A stretch of DNA of 64,000 nucleotides, taken from assembly GCF_014205335.1 (NCBI RefSeq), contig NZ_JACHNH010000001.1, positions 1,302,001 through 1,366,000 on the forward strand, written 5' to 3'. The notes below the pieces were generated by a model, which ran no database searches, was not told the DNA's origin, and worked only from the letters and a program-made list of their open reading frames with translations. The position numbers were made by a program, and so were the translations under genes. This document shows, piece by piece, positions 49,437 through 58,542 of this stretch (position 1 is its first letter; each line of letters starts with the position of its first letter). This DNA is from Amorphoplanes digitatis (GTDB lineage Bacteria > Actinomycetota > Actinomycetes > Mycobacteriales > Micromonosporaceae).

Positions 49437-49737
49437 GCCGTTTTCCTCCGCTGGCGCTCCGTCACTTCCCGCACACCGACCGTCGTCCGCCCTGGCAGAC
49501 GCACTGAGCATGCCACCCGGGAACAAGCCTCTCGGAGCGCGGGCACCCGGAGCAAGGCGCCGGGCGGTCTGCTATCGCTCGGCCGAACGGTCTGTGTCCC
49601 TTTCGGCTTTCCGACAGCTTCCTGCCGCGAGCCCGGCGAACGGTAGACGCTCGTCTCAGGCGGCGACGGGCTGTGCGACCGCCGCCGCCACCAGCCGTAA
49701 GCTGCCAGTTCGGCGCCGGCGAGAGGGGAAGTCACGG
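49437..49737. other. Divergent promoter region of the GTPase 1 and LuxR genes
   Basis: About 300 bases. No clear promoter pair or palindrome could be fixed, and the G-rich/C-rich motif of the other cluster promoters is absent here. Confidence 0.35.
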
Positions 49738-52068
49738 GTGACTGTCGTGGTGGGGGTCGACGGCTCCGGGCGGACCCGCAGGCTCGGCGAGATCGCCGCG
49801 GCCGCCTGCCGTCCGGTGGTGCCCGTCGTCTTCACCACGGTCGGTGACCTGGAGACGCTGCTGGCCCGCGCCCGCGGGAACGACGCGATGGTCATCGTCG
49901 ACGACGCACACCGGCTGCCGCCGGACGCGCTGCGGGCGCTGGCCGCCGCCGCCCGCTCCGGCACGCCGATGGCGATCGCCCGCCGCCCCACGATCGACAC
50001 CCCGGAGCTGGCCGATCTGGACGAGGCGGTCGCCGCCGTCGGCAAGGTCGAACACCTCGGCCCGCTCGACCCCGGCGCCCTCGCCGCGCTGGTCGCCGCC
50101 GCGATCGGCCGGCCGCCGGCGCCGGAGCACCTGGCCGCCGTGCACGCCGCCTCGGCCGGCCTGGCCGCCGTGGCCGAGGCGGTGGCGGCCGAACCGGACG
50201 GCACGCCGCCCGCGCTGGTCGCCCGGCTGCAACGCCGGCTCGCCGGGCCCGGTCGTGACACGGCGGAGCTGGCCACGATCCTGGCGCTCGGGCTGGACCT
50301 CGACGACGACGTGGTCTGCGCGGCGGCCCGGCTGGAGCCGGCGCGGGCGGCGGCGGCGACGCGCGCGCTGCGCGACCAGGGGCTGCTGACGCCCGACGGC
50401 GAACGGATGATCCCGGCGGTCGCCCGCGCGGTGCTCGCCGACCTGTCGCCGCCGGAGCGGCGCCGGCTGCACGACACGGTGGCGACGGCCCTGCTGTCCA
50501 CGGGCGCCGACCCGGTCCGCGCGGCGGAGCAGCTGCGCGCGGCCCGCGCGCGTACCCCCGCGGCGGCCGACGTCTACCGGCGCGCCGCCGACCGGCTGCG
50601 CTTCGCCGCGCCCGAGCGGGCGGTGTCCTGGTACGACGAGGCGCTCAACGCCGGCGCCGAGCCCGCGGTCGTGGCCGCCGGCCGGGCCGAGGCGGCCACC
50701 CTGCTCGGCCTGCCCGTCGACCTGGACGTGGCGACGGCGTCGGAGTCCGACGCGGCCCGGCTCGCGATGGTCGCCGGCGCCGCCGCGGCACACGACGGCC
50801 GGGCCGGCCGGGCGGCCGAGGCGCTGCTGAGCACGGGTCCCCCCGGCCCGGTCCTGGCCGTCGCGGCGCTGATGGCCACGGGCCGGCCGGAGGCGGCGCG
50901 CGCCGCGGCCACCGGCCCGGCGCCGCTGCCGCTGCGCCGTCTCGCCGGGGCGGCGCTGGAGATCGGCAGCCCCGCGGCCGCCCTGCCGCTGCTGATCGAG
51001 GCGGCCGAGGCCTACGAGCAGGTGCCGCCCGCGGTCACGCTTCCCGACCTTCCGCACGCGCTCGGCGCGCTGGTCGCGGTGACCGCCGGCGACACACCGA
51101 CCGCCGAGCATCTGCTGGAGCGGGCGCTGCACGCACACGCCGGCGGGCCCGCCGCCCAGAACCGGCACCGGCTGCTGCTGGCCTGGGCGCGGCTGCGGGC
51201 CGGCCGGTACGACACCGCGCTCGCCGAGATCCAGCGCCTGACCGGCGTGCCGCTGCCGGGCCGCGACCGCCTGGCGTTCGCCTGCCTCACCGCCGGCATC
51301 GCGCGCCGCCGCGGCGACATCGCCCAGCTTCGTGCGGCGTGGGAGCTCGCCGAGCCGGTGCTCGCGCGGCGCGCGGTAGACCTGCTCCAGCTCGAGATGG
51401 TCGAGGAGCTGCTGGTGGCCGCCGCCCGGCTGCGCCGGCACGTGCGGATCACGCCGATCCTCGACGACCTGGGCGCGATCGTCGACCGGCTCGGCCGGCC
51501 GGACGCCTGGGCGGTGTCGCTCGGATGGATCCGGTTGCAGATCGCCGTCGTCGGCGAGGACCAGCCGGGCGCGGCCGACGCCGCGAGCCGGCTCGCCGAC
51601 CTGGAACCCTCCGGCGCCCGGCAGCAGGCACAGTGCGCCGCCGCCGTCCGGTGGGCCTCCGCGCTCGCCGGCGAGGTACGCCCCGACGACGTGCTGGCGG
51701 ACGCCGCCGCCCTCGTCGCGGTCGATCTGCCGTGGGAGTCGTCCCGGCTGCTCGGGCAGGCCGCGATCCGCACCGGCGACCCGGCGGCCGCGCGCCGGCT
51801 GCTGGAGCGGGCGCGGGAGCTGTCCCGCACGGAGCCGGCGGTGGACGAGTCGCCGCAGGACGCGGGGCGGGGCGGCCTGTCCGACCGGGAGGTGGAGGTG
51901 GCCCGGCTGGTGCTGGCGGGCCGCACGCACCGCGAGATCGGATCGCAGCTCTACCTGTCACCGAAGACGGTGGAGCACCACGTGGCCCGGATCCGCGTCA
52001 AGCTCGGCGCCGCGAACCGGGCCGAGATGATCGCCGCGCTGCGCAGCCACCTGCCGGAGGAGGCCTGA
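49738..52068 (+). CDS. Large LuxR-type (LAL) transcriptional regulator
   Basis: A 776-residue MalT/LAL-like regulator. The N-terminus has a degenerate P-loop GVDGSGRT (Arg in place of Lys) and Walker B VIVDD. The long middle is helical with TPR-like character. The C-terminal LuxR helix-turn-helix spans about 705-770 (LSDREVEVARLVLAGRTHREIGSQLYLSPKTVEHHVARIR). GTG start with GAGAGGGGAA ahead. It stands in the middle of the dynamin/IniB-like cluster and is the natural candidate to bind the shared promoter motif at 52081 and 56441. Confidence 0.85.
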   Translation: MTVVVGVDGSGRTRRLGEIAAAACRPVVPVVFTTVGDLETLLARARGNDAMVIVDDAHRLPPDALRALAAAARSGTPMAIARRPTIDTPELADLDEAVAAVGKVEHLGPLDPGALAALVAAAIGRPPAPEHLAAVHAASAGLAAVAEAVAAEPDGTPPALVARLQRRLAGPGRDTAELATILALGLDLDDDVVCAAARLEPARAAAATRALRDQGLLTPDGERMIPAVARAVLADLSPPERRRLHDTVATALLSTGADPVRAAEQLRAARARTPAAADVYRRAADRLRFAAPERAVSWYDEALNAGAEPAVVAAGRAEAATLLGLPVDLDVATASESDAARLAMVAGAAAAHDGRAGRAAEALLSTGPPGPVLAVAALMATGRPEAARAAATGPAPLPLRRLAGAALEIGSPAAALPLLIEAAEAYEQVPPAVTLPDLPHALGALVAVTAGDTPTAEHLLERALHAHAGGPAAQNRHRLLLAWARLRAGRYDTALAEIQRLTGVPLPGRDRLAFACLTAGIARRRGDIAQLRAAWELAEPVLARRAVDLLQLEMVEELLVAAARLRRHVRITPILDDLGAIVDRLGRPDAWAVSLGWIRLQIAVVGEDQPGAADAASRLADLEPSGARQQAQCAAAVRWASALAGEVRPDDVLADAAALVAVDLPWESSRLLGQAAIRTGDPAAARRLLERARELSRTEPAVDESPQDAGRGGLSDREVEVARLVLAGRTHREIGSQLYLSPKTVEHHVARIRVKLGAANRAEMIAALRSHLPEEA

Positions 52069-52080
52069 CGGGCCGGGGCA

Positions 52081-52140
52081 CCCCCTAACCCCCAGCGCCC
52101 GGAAGGGGGATAGCCCCGATGCCCGGCAGGGGTTACAACC
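52081..52140. promoter_or_regulatory. Promoter elements of the IniB-like gene, shared with the acidic-protein gene
   Basis: Three blocks: CCCCCTAACC at 52081-52090, AGGGGGATAGCCCC at 52104-52117 and AGGGGTTACAACC at 52128-52140. The first block recurs exactly and the second with two changes at 56441-56470, and the third in part (AGGGGTAC). They lie 56-115 bases before the IniB-like ATG. Confidence 0.6.
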
Positions 52141-52195
52141 GGCACGCTTCACATGTCCGACCACCGGGGCGGGCCTGAAAACAGGAGAGAAAGTC

Positions 52196-53770
52196 ATGGC
52201 CGCAGTCGAAGTTACCCCGCTCATCATCGAGAACATCAAGGCGCTGTTCAACAAGGTGTTCAGCAGCGACGCCGAGACCGCGAAGTTCCTCGCCGACCCG
52301 GGCGGCGCCTTCGCCGCCAACGACATCGACGCCGAGACGCTCAACGCGGTCGACATCAACCAGATCGTCTCGGACGCCGCCTACGGCAGCCAGGACGGAT
52401 CGGCGAGCGGCTACAGCGGCGGAAGCTCCTACGGTGGCGGTTCCTACAGCGGCGGCGGCGGCGGTGGCTACCACGGCGGTGGCGGCGGTGGCGGCGGAGC
52501 CGCGGCGGCCTCGGCCCCGGCCGCGCAGACGGTGCAGCAGGTCACCCAGGTCGCGCAGACCTTCACCACCCAGAACTTCGTCGACAACTCGCGGAACTTC
52601 ATCGACAACTCGACCGACAACAGCACCGACATCGACAACTCGGTGGACGTCGACGTCGACGGCGCCGTCCTCGGCGACATCGACATCGACTCGGAGAACG
52701 TCAACCAGACCGGCGACGGCAACGTGGCCGGCACCGGCGACGGCGACGTCAACGCGGCCACCGGCGACGGCGCCGTTGCGCAGCAGGGCGACGGGGACCA
52801 GGTCGCCGCGACCGGCGGCTCGGTGGCGGCGGGGGACGACGCGACCGCCGCGACCGGCGACAACTCGTCGGTGGAGGTCGTCGAGGGCGACAAGGTCACC
52901 GCGGGCGACGGCGCCGTGGTCGGCACCGGCGAGGGCGACGTGCTCGGCTCGACCGGGGACGGCTCGTTCCTCGGCACCTCGGAGTTCGGCGACGTGGTCG
53001 GCAACACCGGAGACAACGCGGTGACCGCGGGTCGCGACATCACCGGGGCCACCAACACCGGCATCAACTCCGGCGTGCAGGCCGGCGGCGACGCCGAGAA
53101 GGTGCTCCAGGGCGACAACTTCGGCATCGTCGGCGACGACGTGGACAAGGCCGTCGTCGGCGACGACAACCAGGCCGCCCAGTTCGACATCGACACCAGG
53201 GGCGGCGCCGGCGGCAACGCCAGTGGCACCGGTGGCTCCGGGGGCATCGGCGGCGACGCGCAGGCCGGTGGCGGAAGCGGCGGCGACGGCGCGGTCGGTG
53301 CCGGGGTCGGTGCCGGGGTCGGCGTCGGGCTCCGCGGCAGTGGCTCGGGCTTCGGCCAGGGCGCGGGCGGCGACGGCGGCGCGGGCGGCGCCGGCGGCAC
53401 CGCGGTCGGCGGCAACGCGAGCGGCGGCGCCGGGGTCGGCGGCAACGCGAGCGGCGGCAGCGGCGGCGAGGTCGGTCCGATCAACATCAACTTCGGCGGG
53501 GGCAGCCAGCAGGCCGTCACCGACTCCGAGGTCGAGGACTCGTCGCTGGCCTCCGGCGGCGACGCGGACACGACGCAGGACTCGTTCAACGACCAGTCGA
53601 CGAACGACTCGTTCAACGACAAGTCGACGAACGACTCCTTCAACGACCAGTCCACGGACGACTCGTTCAACAACGAGGACTCGTTCAACAACGACGACTC
53701 GTTCAACGACGTCGCGCCGGTCCTCAAGGCCGAGGACAGCACCGAGTCGGACCCGAGCCTCGACTCCTGA
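52196..53770 (+). CDS. IniB-like Gly/Asp-rich repeat protein
   Basis: A 524-residue protein. The N-terminal 65 residues (IIENIKALFNKVFSSDAETAKFLADPGGAF) resemble the IniB N-terminal domain of mycobacteria. Next are a Gly/Ser/Tyr-rich stretch, an Asn/Asp-rich block (FVDNSRNFIDNSTDNSTDID), a long run of short repeats of GDG-x-V type (about 165-300) that could form a beta-solenoid, a Gly/Ala-rich region, and a C-terminal array of SFND-STND repeats. There is no ordinary signal peptide. AGGAGAG precedes the ATG. In mycobacteria IniB is a cell-wall-linked protein induced by wall stress; a similar scaffold role is inferred. Confidence 0.72.
   Translation: MAAVEVTPLIIENIKALFNKVFSSDAETAKFLADPGGAFAANDIDAETLNAVDINQIVSDAAYGSQDGSASGYSGGSSYGGGSYSGGGGGGYHGGGGGGGGAAAASAPAAQTVQQVTQVAQTFTTQNFVDNSRNFIDNSTDNSTDIDNSVDVDVDGAVLGDIDIDSENVNQTGDGNVAGTGDGDVNAATGDGAVAQQGDGDQVAATGGSVAAGDDATAATGDNSSVEVVEGDKVTAGDGAVVGTGEGDVLGSTGDGSFLGTSEFGDVVGNTGDNAVTAGRDITGATNTGINSGVQAGGDAEKVLQGDNFGIVGDDVDKAVVGDDNQAAQFDIDTRGGAGGNASGTGGSGGIGGDAQAGGGSGGDGAVGAGVGAGVGVGLRGSGSGFGQGAGGDGGAGGAGGTAVGGNASGGAGVGGNASGGSGGEVGPININFGGGSQQAVTDSEVEDSSLASGGDADTTQDSFNDQSTNDSFNDKSTNDSFNDQSTDDSFNNEDSFNNDDSFNDVAPVLKAEDSTESDPSLDS
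53579..53710 (+). repeat. 27/18-bp tandem repeats coding for SFND units
   Basis: Three 27-base units (GACTCGTTCAAC plus GACCAGTCGACGAAC-like) are followed by two 18-base units and a final half unit. All are in frame. Confidence 0.85.
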
Positions 53771-53821
53771 TCATCGGATCGTGCTCAGACCGGCGGATGT
53801 CGGGCCGTGGCGAATGGGAAC

Positions 53822-53860
53822 AGCGGGGCGTGGCAGGTGGCGGACCTGTCACGCCCCGCT
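53822..53860 (+). terminator. Hairpin after the IniB-like gene
   Basis: A 17-bp stem (AGCGGGGCGTGGCAGGT with one G-T pair in the other arm) and a 5-base loop. It lies between the IniB-like stop and the second GTPase gene, so read-through or a separate promoter must drive the latter. Confidence 0.7.
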
Positions 53861-53926
53861 CGCGCCCGCCCGCCGGCCGGGCCGACTCCGGTTCGCCGTA
53901 ACGTACCGTGACCGGGAGGATCGACG

Positions 53927-55741
53927 ATGACCGCGAATACGGCACCACCTGACGCCGGCGGCACGCTGCGCCGGGCCACCGAGGTCGTCGACCTCGCGCT
54001 GCGCGCCTGCGAGGCGTATGAGCGTGCGGATCTCGCCGGCCGGCTGGCCGCCGTCCGCGCGACCCTGGCCGACCCGGTGGTGCACATCGTCGTCGTCGGC
54101 GAGTTCAAGCAGGGCAAGAGCTCGCTGGTGAACGCGCTGGTCGGCACCAAGGTCTGCCCGGTGAACGACGACGTCGCCACCGCGCTGCCGACCTACGTCC
54201 GCTACGGCAAGGAACCCTCCGCCCAGGTGCTCCTCGACGAGGTGCCGCCCCGGCGCGAGTCGGTGCCCGTCGACCGGGTGCGGGAGTACGTCCTGGAGAA
54301 GGATGCCGGCGGCGCGGTCGACGGCGTCACCGGCGTGGAGGTCCGCCTGCCCCGCCAGCTGCTCTCCAGCGGCCTGGTCATCGTCGACACACCCGGCGTC
54401 GGCGGCCTCGGCTCGGTGCACTCGGCCGCCAGCCTGACCGCGGCTTCCATGGCCGACGCGCTGCTGTTCGTCACCGACGCGGCCCAGGAGCTCACCCGCA
54501 GTGAGCTGGAGTTCCTGCGCCAGGCCCGCGAGGTGTGCTCGACGGCGGTGTGCGTGCTCACCAAGACCGACTTCTATCCGTACTGGCGCAAGATCCGTGA
54601 CCTCAACGCCGGACACCTGCGCGGCGCGGGAGATCTGCCGATCATTCCGGTCTCGTCCGACCTCCGGCTGCGCGCCGTCGCCGGCGGCGACAAGGAACTC
54701 AACGTCGAGTCCGGCTTCCCGGACCTGGTCAAGTTCGTCTCCCAGCGGGTGTCCGGCGGAGCGGCCTCCCGGGCCGCCGCGCAGGCGGGCGCGTCGGTGG
54801 TCGGCATCTGCGAGCAGATCGAGAGCCAGTTCGAGGCCGAGCGGGCCGCGCTGGCGGACCCGGCCGCCGCGGCCCGGGTGATGGACGACCTCGCCGGGCT
54901 GAAGAAGCGCGTGGAGGCGCTCAAGGCGGCCGCGGCGAAGTGGCAGCAGACCCTCAGCGACGGAATCGCCGATCTTAGCTCCGACATCGACCACGACCTG
55001 CGCGGCCGGATCCGCCGGCTGGTGGAGGAGGCGGACGCCGAGATCGAGGAGAACGACCCGGCCGACACCTGGGACGAGACCGAGCGGTGGCTACAGGCCC
55101 GGGTCTCGCACGAGCTGCTGGCCAACTACATGATGCTCCGGGACCGGGCGATCGCGCTCAGCGACCAGGTGGGCACGCATTTCCAGGAGGCCGCGGGCCA
55201 GATCCTGCGCCAGGTCGCGATCGCCAACCCGGTGCCGCTGGCCGGCACCGCCCAGGTCGACCACAAGATCGAGCTGGACAAGATGAAGGTCGGCAAGCAG
55301 GCGATGGTGGCGCTCAAGAGCGCCTACGGCGGCGCGCTGATGTTCACCATGCTCGGCACGCTGGCCGGCATCGCCCTCGGCCCGATCGGCGTCGGGATCG
55401 GCCTGGTGATGGGCCGCAAGGGCCTGCGCGAGGAGAAGAAGCGGCAACGCACGAATCGGCAGAATCAGGCCCGGAACGCGATCCGCCGCTACTGCGACGA
55501 GGTCACCTTCGTGATGACCAAGGATTCCCGGGACACCCTGCGCCGGATCCAGCGTCAGCTCCGCGACCACTACAGCGGCCTGGCCGAGGAGCTTGCCCAG
55601 TCCAACGCCAAGGCGCTGTCGGCCGCGTCGGAGGCGGCCAAGCGCAGCACGGCCGAGCGCGAGAGCCGGCTGCGTGATCTGAACGCCGAGCTGGACCGCC
55701 TGCGGCAGCTGCGGGAACACGCGGCGGCGATCGTCAGCTGA
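53927..55741 (+). CDS. Dynamin-like GTPase 2 with hydrophobic paddle (IniA-like)
   Basis: A 604-residue dynamin-like protein. GTPase motifs: P-loop GEFKQGKSS (58-66), Thr85 (ATALPTY), DTPG (154-157), TKTD (212-215). The helical stalk follows. Residues about 467-497 (GALMFTMLGTLAGIALGPIGVGIG) form a hydrophobic hairpin for membrane insertion, and a coiled-coil tail ends the protein. Bacterial dynamins of this kind fuse, shape or protect membranes. GGGAGG lies 9 bases before the ATG. It probably pairs with GTPase 1, since such proteins often work as hetero-oligomers. Confidence 0.85.
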   Translation: MTANTAPPDAGGTLRRATEVVDLALRACEAYERADLAGRLAAVRATLADPVVHIVVVGEFKQGKSSLVNALVGTKVCPVNDDVATALPTYVRYGKEPSAQVLLDEVPPRRESVPVDRVREYVLEKDAGGAVDGVTGVEVRLPRQLLSSGLVIVDTPGVGGLGSVHSAASLTAASMADALLFVTDAAQELTRSELEFLRQAREVCSTAVCVLTKTDFYPYWRKIRDLNAGHLRGAGDLPIIPVSSDLRLRAVAGGDKELNVESGFPDLVKFVSQRVSGGAASRAAAQAGASVVGICEQIESQFEAERAALADPAAAARVMDDLAGLKKRVEALKAAAAKWQQTLSDGIADLSSDIDHDLRGRIRRLVEEADAEIEENDPADTWDETERWLQARVSHELLANYMMLRDRAIALSDQVGTHFQEAAGQILRQVAIANPVPLAGTAQVDHKIELDKMKVGKQAMVALKSAYGGALMFTMLGTLAGIALGPIGVGIGLVMGRKGLREEKKRQRTNRQNQARNAIRRYCDEVTFVMTKDSRDTLRRIQRQLRDHYSGLAEELAQSNAKALSAASEAAKRSTAERESRLRDLNAELDRLRQLREHAAAIVS

Positions 55742-55793
55742 TCCCGCCGGATGGGGTGTTCCTTACGAGCGTGGCCGGGTCTGTGACCCGGCC

Positions 55794-56405
55794 TTACTCG
55801 TCGTCGAGGTCGTCGATCTCCGGGGTCTCGTCCGGCAGCGTGTGCGTCGCCCACAGCTCGTCGGCCGGCGACGGCAGTTCCTCGTGCATCGGCAGATGGT
55901 GCGAATCGGCGTGCCCGGTCGGCTCGGCCTCGACGATCGCGGCGTCGTCCCGGGCGCCGTCTGTGGCGTCGTCGAACGGCGCGGCCCCGTGTCCGTGGCC
56001 GAACGCCATGTCCAGCGGCTCCCAGCCGGGCTCCGCGTCCACGTCGTCGAGGGCGTCGCCCGCCCCGTCGCCGGCCTCGATCGGCGGATCAAGCTCCGCC
56101 GTCAGGTCCGGGTCGTCGCCGAACCCGCCCGCGGGGGCGGTGGCGAGAAGATCGGGGAGCTGACCGATATCGCCCGCGCCGGCGTCGTCCTCGGCGATCG
56201 GGCCGTGTGCCATGACGAACGGGGCGAGATGCTCCGCGACCTCGGCCGGCGCGGTGCCGGCGTAGCTGACCACGGCCTCGGCGAGCAGCTCCTCCGGTAG
56301 GTCCGGGTGCCCGCCGGCGTCCAGCGCGGCGGCGAGGTCGCCCGAGGTCCCGGCGCCGCCGGTCAACCCCGCGATGATCTCGTGAAGGGATCGCGCCGCT
56401 GCCAT
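55794..56405 (-). CDS. Acidic protein of unknown function in the dynamin/IniB-like cluster
   Basis: A 203-residue very acidic protein. The first 65 residues (LHEIIAGLTGGAG, LPEELLAEAVVSYAGTAPAEVAEHLAPFV) look like a small helical domain; the rest is disordered, rich in Asp, Glu, Ala, Gly and His, ending EIDDLDDE. It converges on GTPase 2. Its promoter carries the same unusual motif as the IniB-like gene, which ties it to the system. I do not recognise a family. Confidence 0.65.
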   Translation of the reverse strand: MAAARSLHEIIAGLTGGAGTSGDLAAALDAGGHPDLPEELLAEAVVSYAGTAPAEVAEHLAPFVMAHGPIAEDDAGAGDIGQLPDLLATAPAGGFGDDPDLTAELDPPIEAGDGAGDALDDVDAEPGWEPLDMAFGHGHGAAPFDDATDGARDDAAIVEAEPTGHADSHHLPMHEELPSPADELWATHTLPDETPEIDDLDDE

Positions 56406-56433
56406 GTCACTACTGTAGGAACAGGCTCAGGGG

Positions 56434-56470
56434 TACCGGCAGGGGGACATCCCCTGATCGCCCCCTAACC
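56434..56470. promoter_or_regulatory. Promoter elements of the acidic-protein gene, shared with the IniB-like gene
   Basis: AGGGGGACATCCCC (56441-56454) and CCCCCTAACC (56461-56470) repeat the blocks at 52104 and 52081, in different order relative to the gene. They lie 36-65 bases before the minus-strand ATG at 56405. Confidence 0.6.
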
Positions 56471-56481
56471 GATCCGGCGCG

Positions 56482-56880
<399 letters not shown>

Positions 56881-57104
56881 TCAGACGCCTTTCGAAGGGG
56901 GGTGAGCAACCGGATCCAATCGGCCGCCGCGATGCCTTCTTGAGCAGATCGCCGGACCGGGTACCCGGACGGGGGTGAGTGGCGTCACACCCGGCCCGCG
57001 CCGACGGATGCTTTTGCCCCGGGCCTAGGCTGAAAGTCCCCGCCAGCATCGGCCGGTCGGCGTCAGGAGCGGTGCGGGTCTGTCTCCCGTTCAAGGGGTC
57101 CCTC

Positions 57105-57815
57105 GTGGAAGCACAGCAGCCCTTCGACCCGATGAGTGCGTTCGCGCAACTCACTCTGATCAATCTCAGCGACACCGACCTCGACGGCGTCCTGCACAAG
57201 GTCGCCGAGCTGTCCAAGTGTGCCGTCGCCGGCGCCGACGAGGCGTCGGTGTCCTTGATCCGAGGCCGGAACGCGCACGCCGCGGCGTTCACCGGGAACC
57301 TCGCGCCGAGCCTTGACGAACGGCAGTACGAGGGTGGTGGCCCCTGCCTGGAGGCCGCGGCGACCACCGCGACCCTCTCGGTGCCCGACCTGACCCTCGA
57401 GGAGCGCTGGCCGATCTACATCCGGCAGGCGCTCAAGGCGGGGATTCACAGCTCGCTCTCGATCGGCCTGCCGGTGCACGACAACGTCACCGGGGCGCTG
57501 AACCTCTACGCCAGGAAGCCCGACGTGTTCGACTGCGCGGCGGTCGTGCTGGCGACGACGTTCTCCGGTTCCGTGGCGGTCGCGCTCGCCAACGCGCACG
57601 TCTACGACACGGCGGCGACGCTGGCACGGCAGCTACAGGACGCCATGGTGCACCGGGCGATCATCGAACAGGCCAAGGGCATCGTCATGGCGGACCGGCG
57701 GTGCGGTCCCGACGAGGCGTTCCGGATCCTGAGCCGGCTGTCGCAGGACACCAACCGAAAGCTCCGCGACGTCGCCGCCGCCCTGGTCGCGCAGACGATT
57801 CAGCACGGCCCGTAG
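57105..57815 (+). CDS. GAF-ANTAR transcription antitermination regulator, copy 1
   Basis: A 236-residue protein. GAF domain about 20-160 (KCAVAGADEASVSLI, GLPVHDNVTGALNLYA), ANTAR RNA-binding domain about 178-232 (AIIEQAKGIVMADRRCGPDEAFRILSRLSQDTNRKL). ANTAR proteins bind paired RNA hairpins to prevent termination. GTG start with AAGGGG 6 bases ahead. A paralog lies at 58543. Confidence 0.82.
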   Translation: MEAQQPFDPMSAFAQLTLINLSDTDLDGVLHKVAELSKCAVAGADEASVSLIRGRNAHAAAFTGNLAPSLDERQYEGGGPCLEAAATTATLSVPDLTLEERWPIYIRQALKAGIHSSLSIGLPVHDNVTGALNLYARKPDVFDCAAVVLATTFSGSVAVALANAHVYDTAATLARQLQDAMVHRAIIEQAKGIVMADRRCGPDEAFRILSRLSQDTNRKLRDVAAALVAQTIQHGP

Positions 57816-57900
57816 CGCTGGCCTGACCGTCCCGGCCTCCGTATGCTGGACATGGGTCAAGCCACTGTGCCCGCCGAACCCTTTTGACAGAGGTGGGTGG

Positions 57901-58308
57901 ATGCCGTATTCGCGAGTGCGGTCGTCGTGTGCGGATGAAGGTTCTCCGCATACCACTCGAGGGCATTCACGCCCTCATGGGAGTGCCGGACTCTCGCCGC
58001 GGGCACTGCGGATCCGGCGGGTTCGGCGTGGTCCGATCCTCGTGGTCGAGGTCGCCGGCGACATCGACGCCGATACCGCGCCTACGTTGTCCGCCGCCCT
58101 GACCGCGGCGATCCGAGTCACGCCGCGCATCTGTTGTGACCTGCGCGGAGTCGACTTCTTCGGCGCGGACGGCGCGAATGTTCTCGCCACCGCGCACCTT
58201 CAGGCCGCGCACGCCCGCGGCGCATTCTCGGTTCGCGGCGTGCACGGGGTGGCGGCGCAGGTTCTCGACCTCACCGGGCTGAACGGTATTCTGCGAATGG
58301 ACGATTGA
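57901..58308 (+). CDS. STAS-domain protein lacking the usual phosphorylated Ser
   Basis: A 135-residue protein. A basic N-terminal stretch of about 40 residues precedes the STAS fold (ILVVEVAGDIDADTAPTLSAAL, CDLRGVDFFGADGANVL). The loop reads GADG where active anti-sigma antagonists have DSSG or DSTG, so it may not be switched by phosphorylation. The ATG is directly behind GAGGTGGGTGG. It lies between the two GAF-ANTAR genes. Confidence 0.7.
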   Translation: MPYSRVRSSCADEGSPHTTRGHSRPHGSAGLSPRALRIRRVRRGPILVVEVAGDIDADTAPTLSAALTAAIRVTPRICCDLRGVDFFGADGANVLATAHLQAAHARGAFSVRGVHGVAAQVLDLTGLNGILRMDD

Positions 58309-58542
58309 TCATGTGCGGATGCGCCTGCCGCGTGTCCACACGTGAGTCCGATCCGGAGCGGACCCGGCTGTTCGCCGCCGAGTAGCATGGCGGTCCTGCG
58401 GCCGGCCGTCGGAATCATCGGCTGGTGTACCAGCGTCAAGCAGCGGCGCAGGTCCGTGAGTGTCCACCACTCTCGGGCAGTAAGCCACCCGTACCGCATG
58501 GTCGTCTGTCGAGACCATGCGCCCGCTGCAGGGAAACTGACG

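Noticed and set aside
53579..53710. 27-base repeats as a possible CRISPR or iteron array
   Set aside because: Units are contiguous and in frame with the IniB-like protein, and no replication gene is near.
52468..53742. Open frame of 424 codons antisense to the IniB-like gene, rich in Ser and Pro
   Set aside because: It mirrors the Gly/Asp repeats of the plus strand; no start signals or domains.
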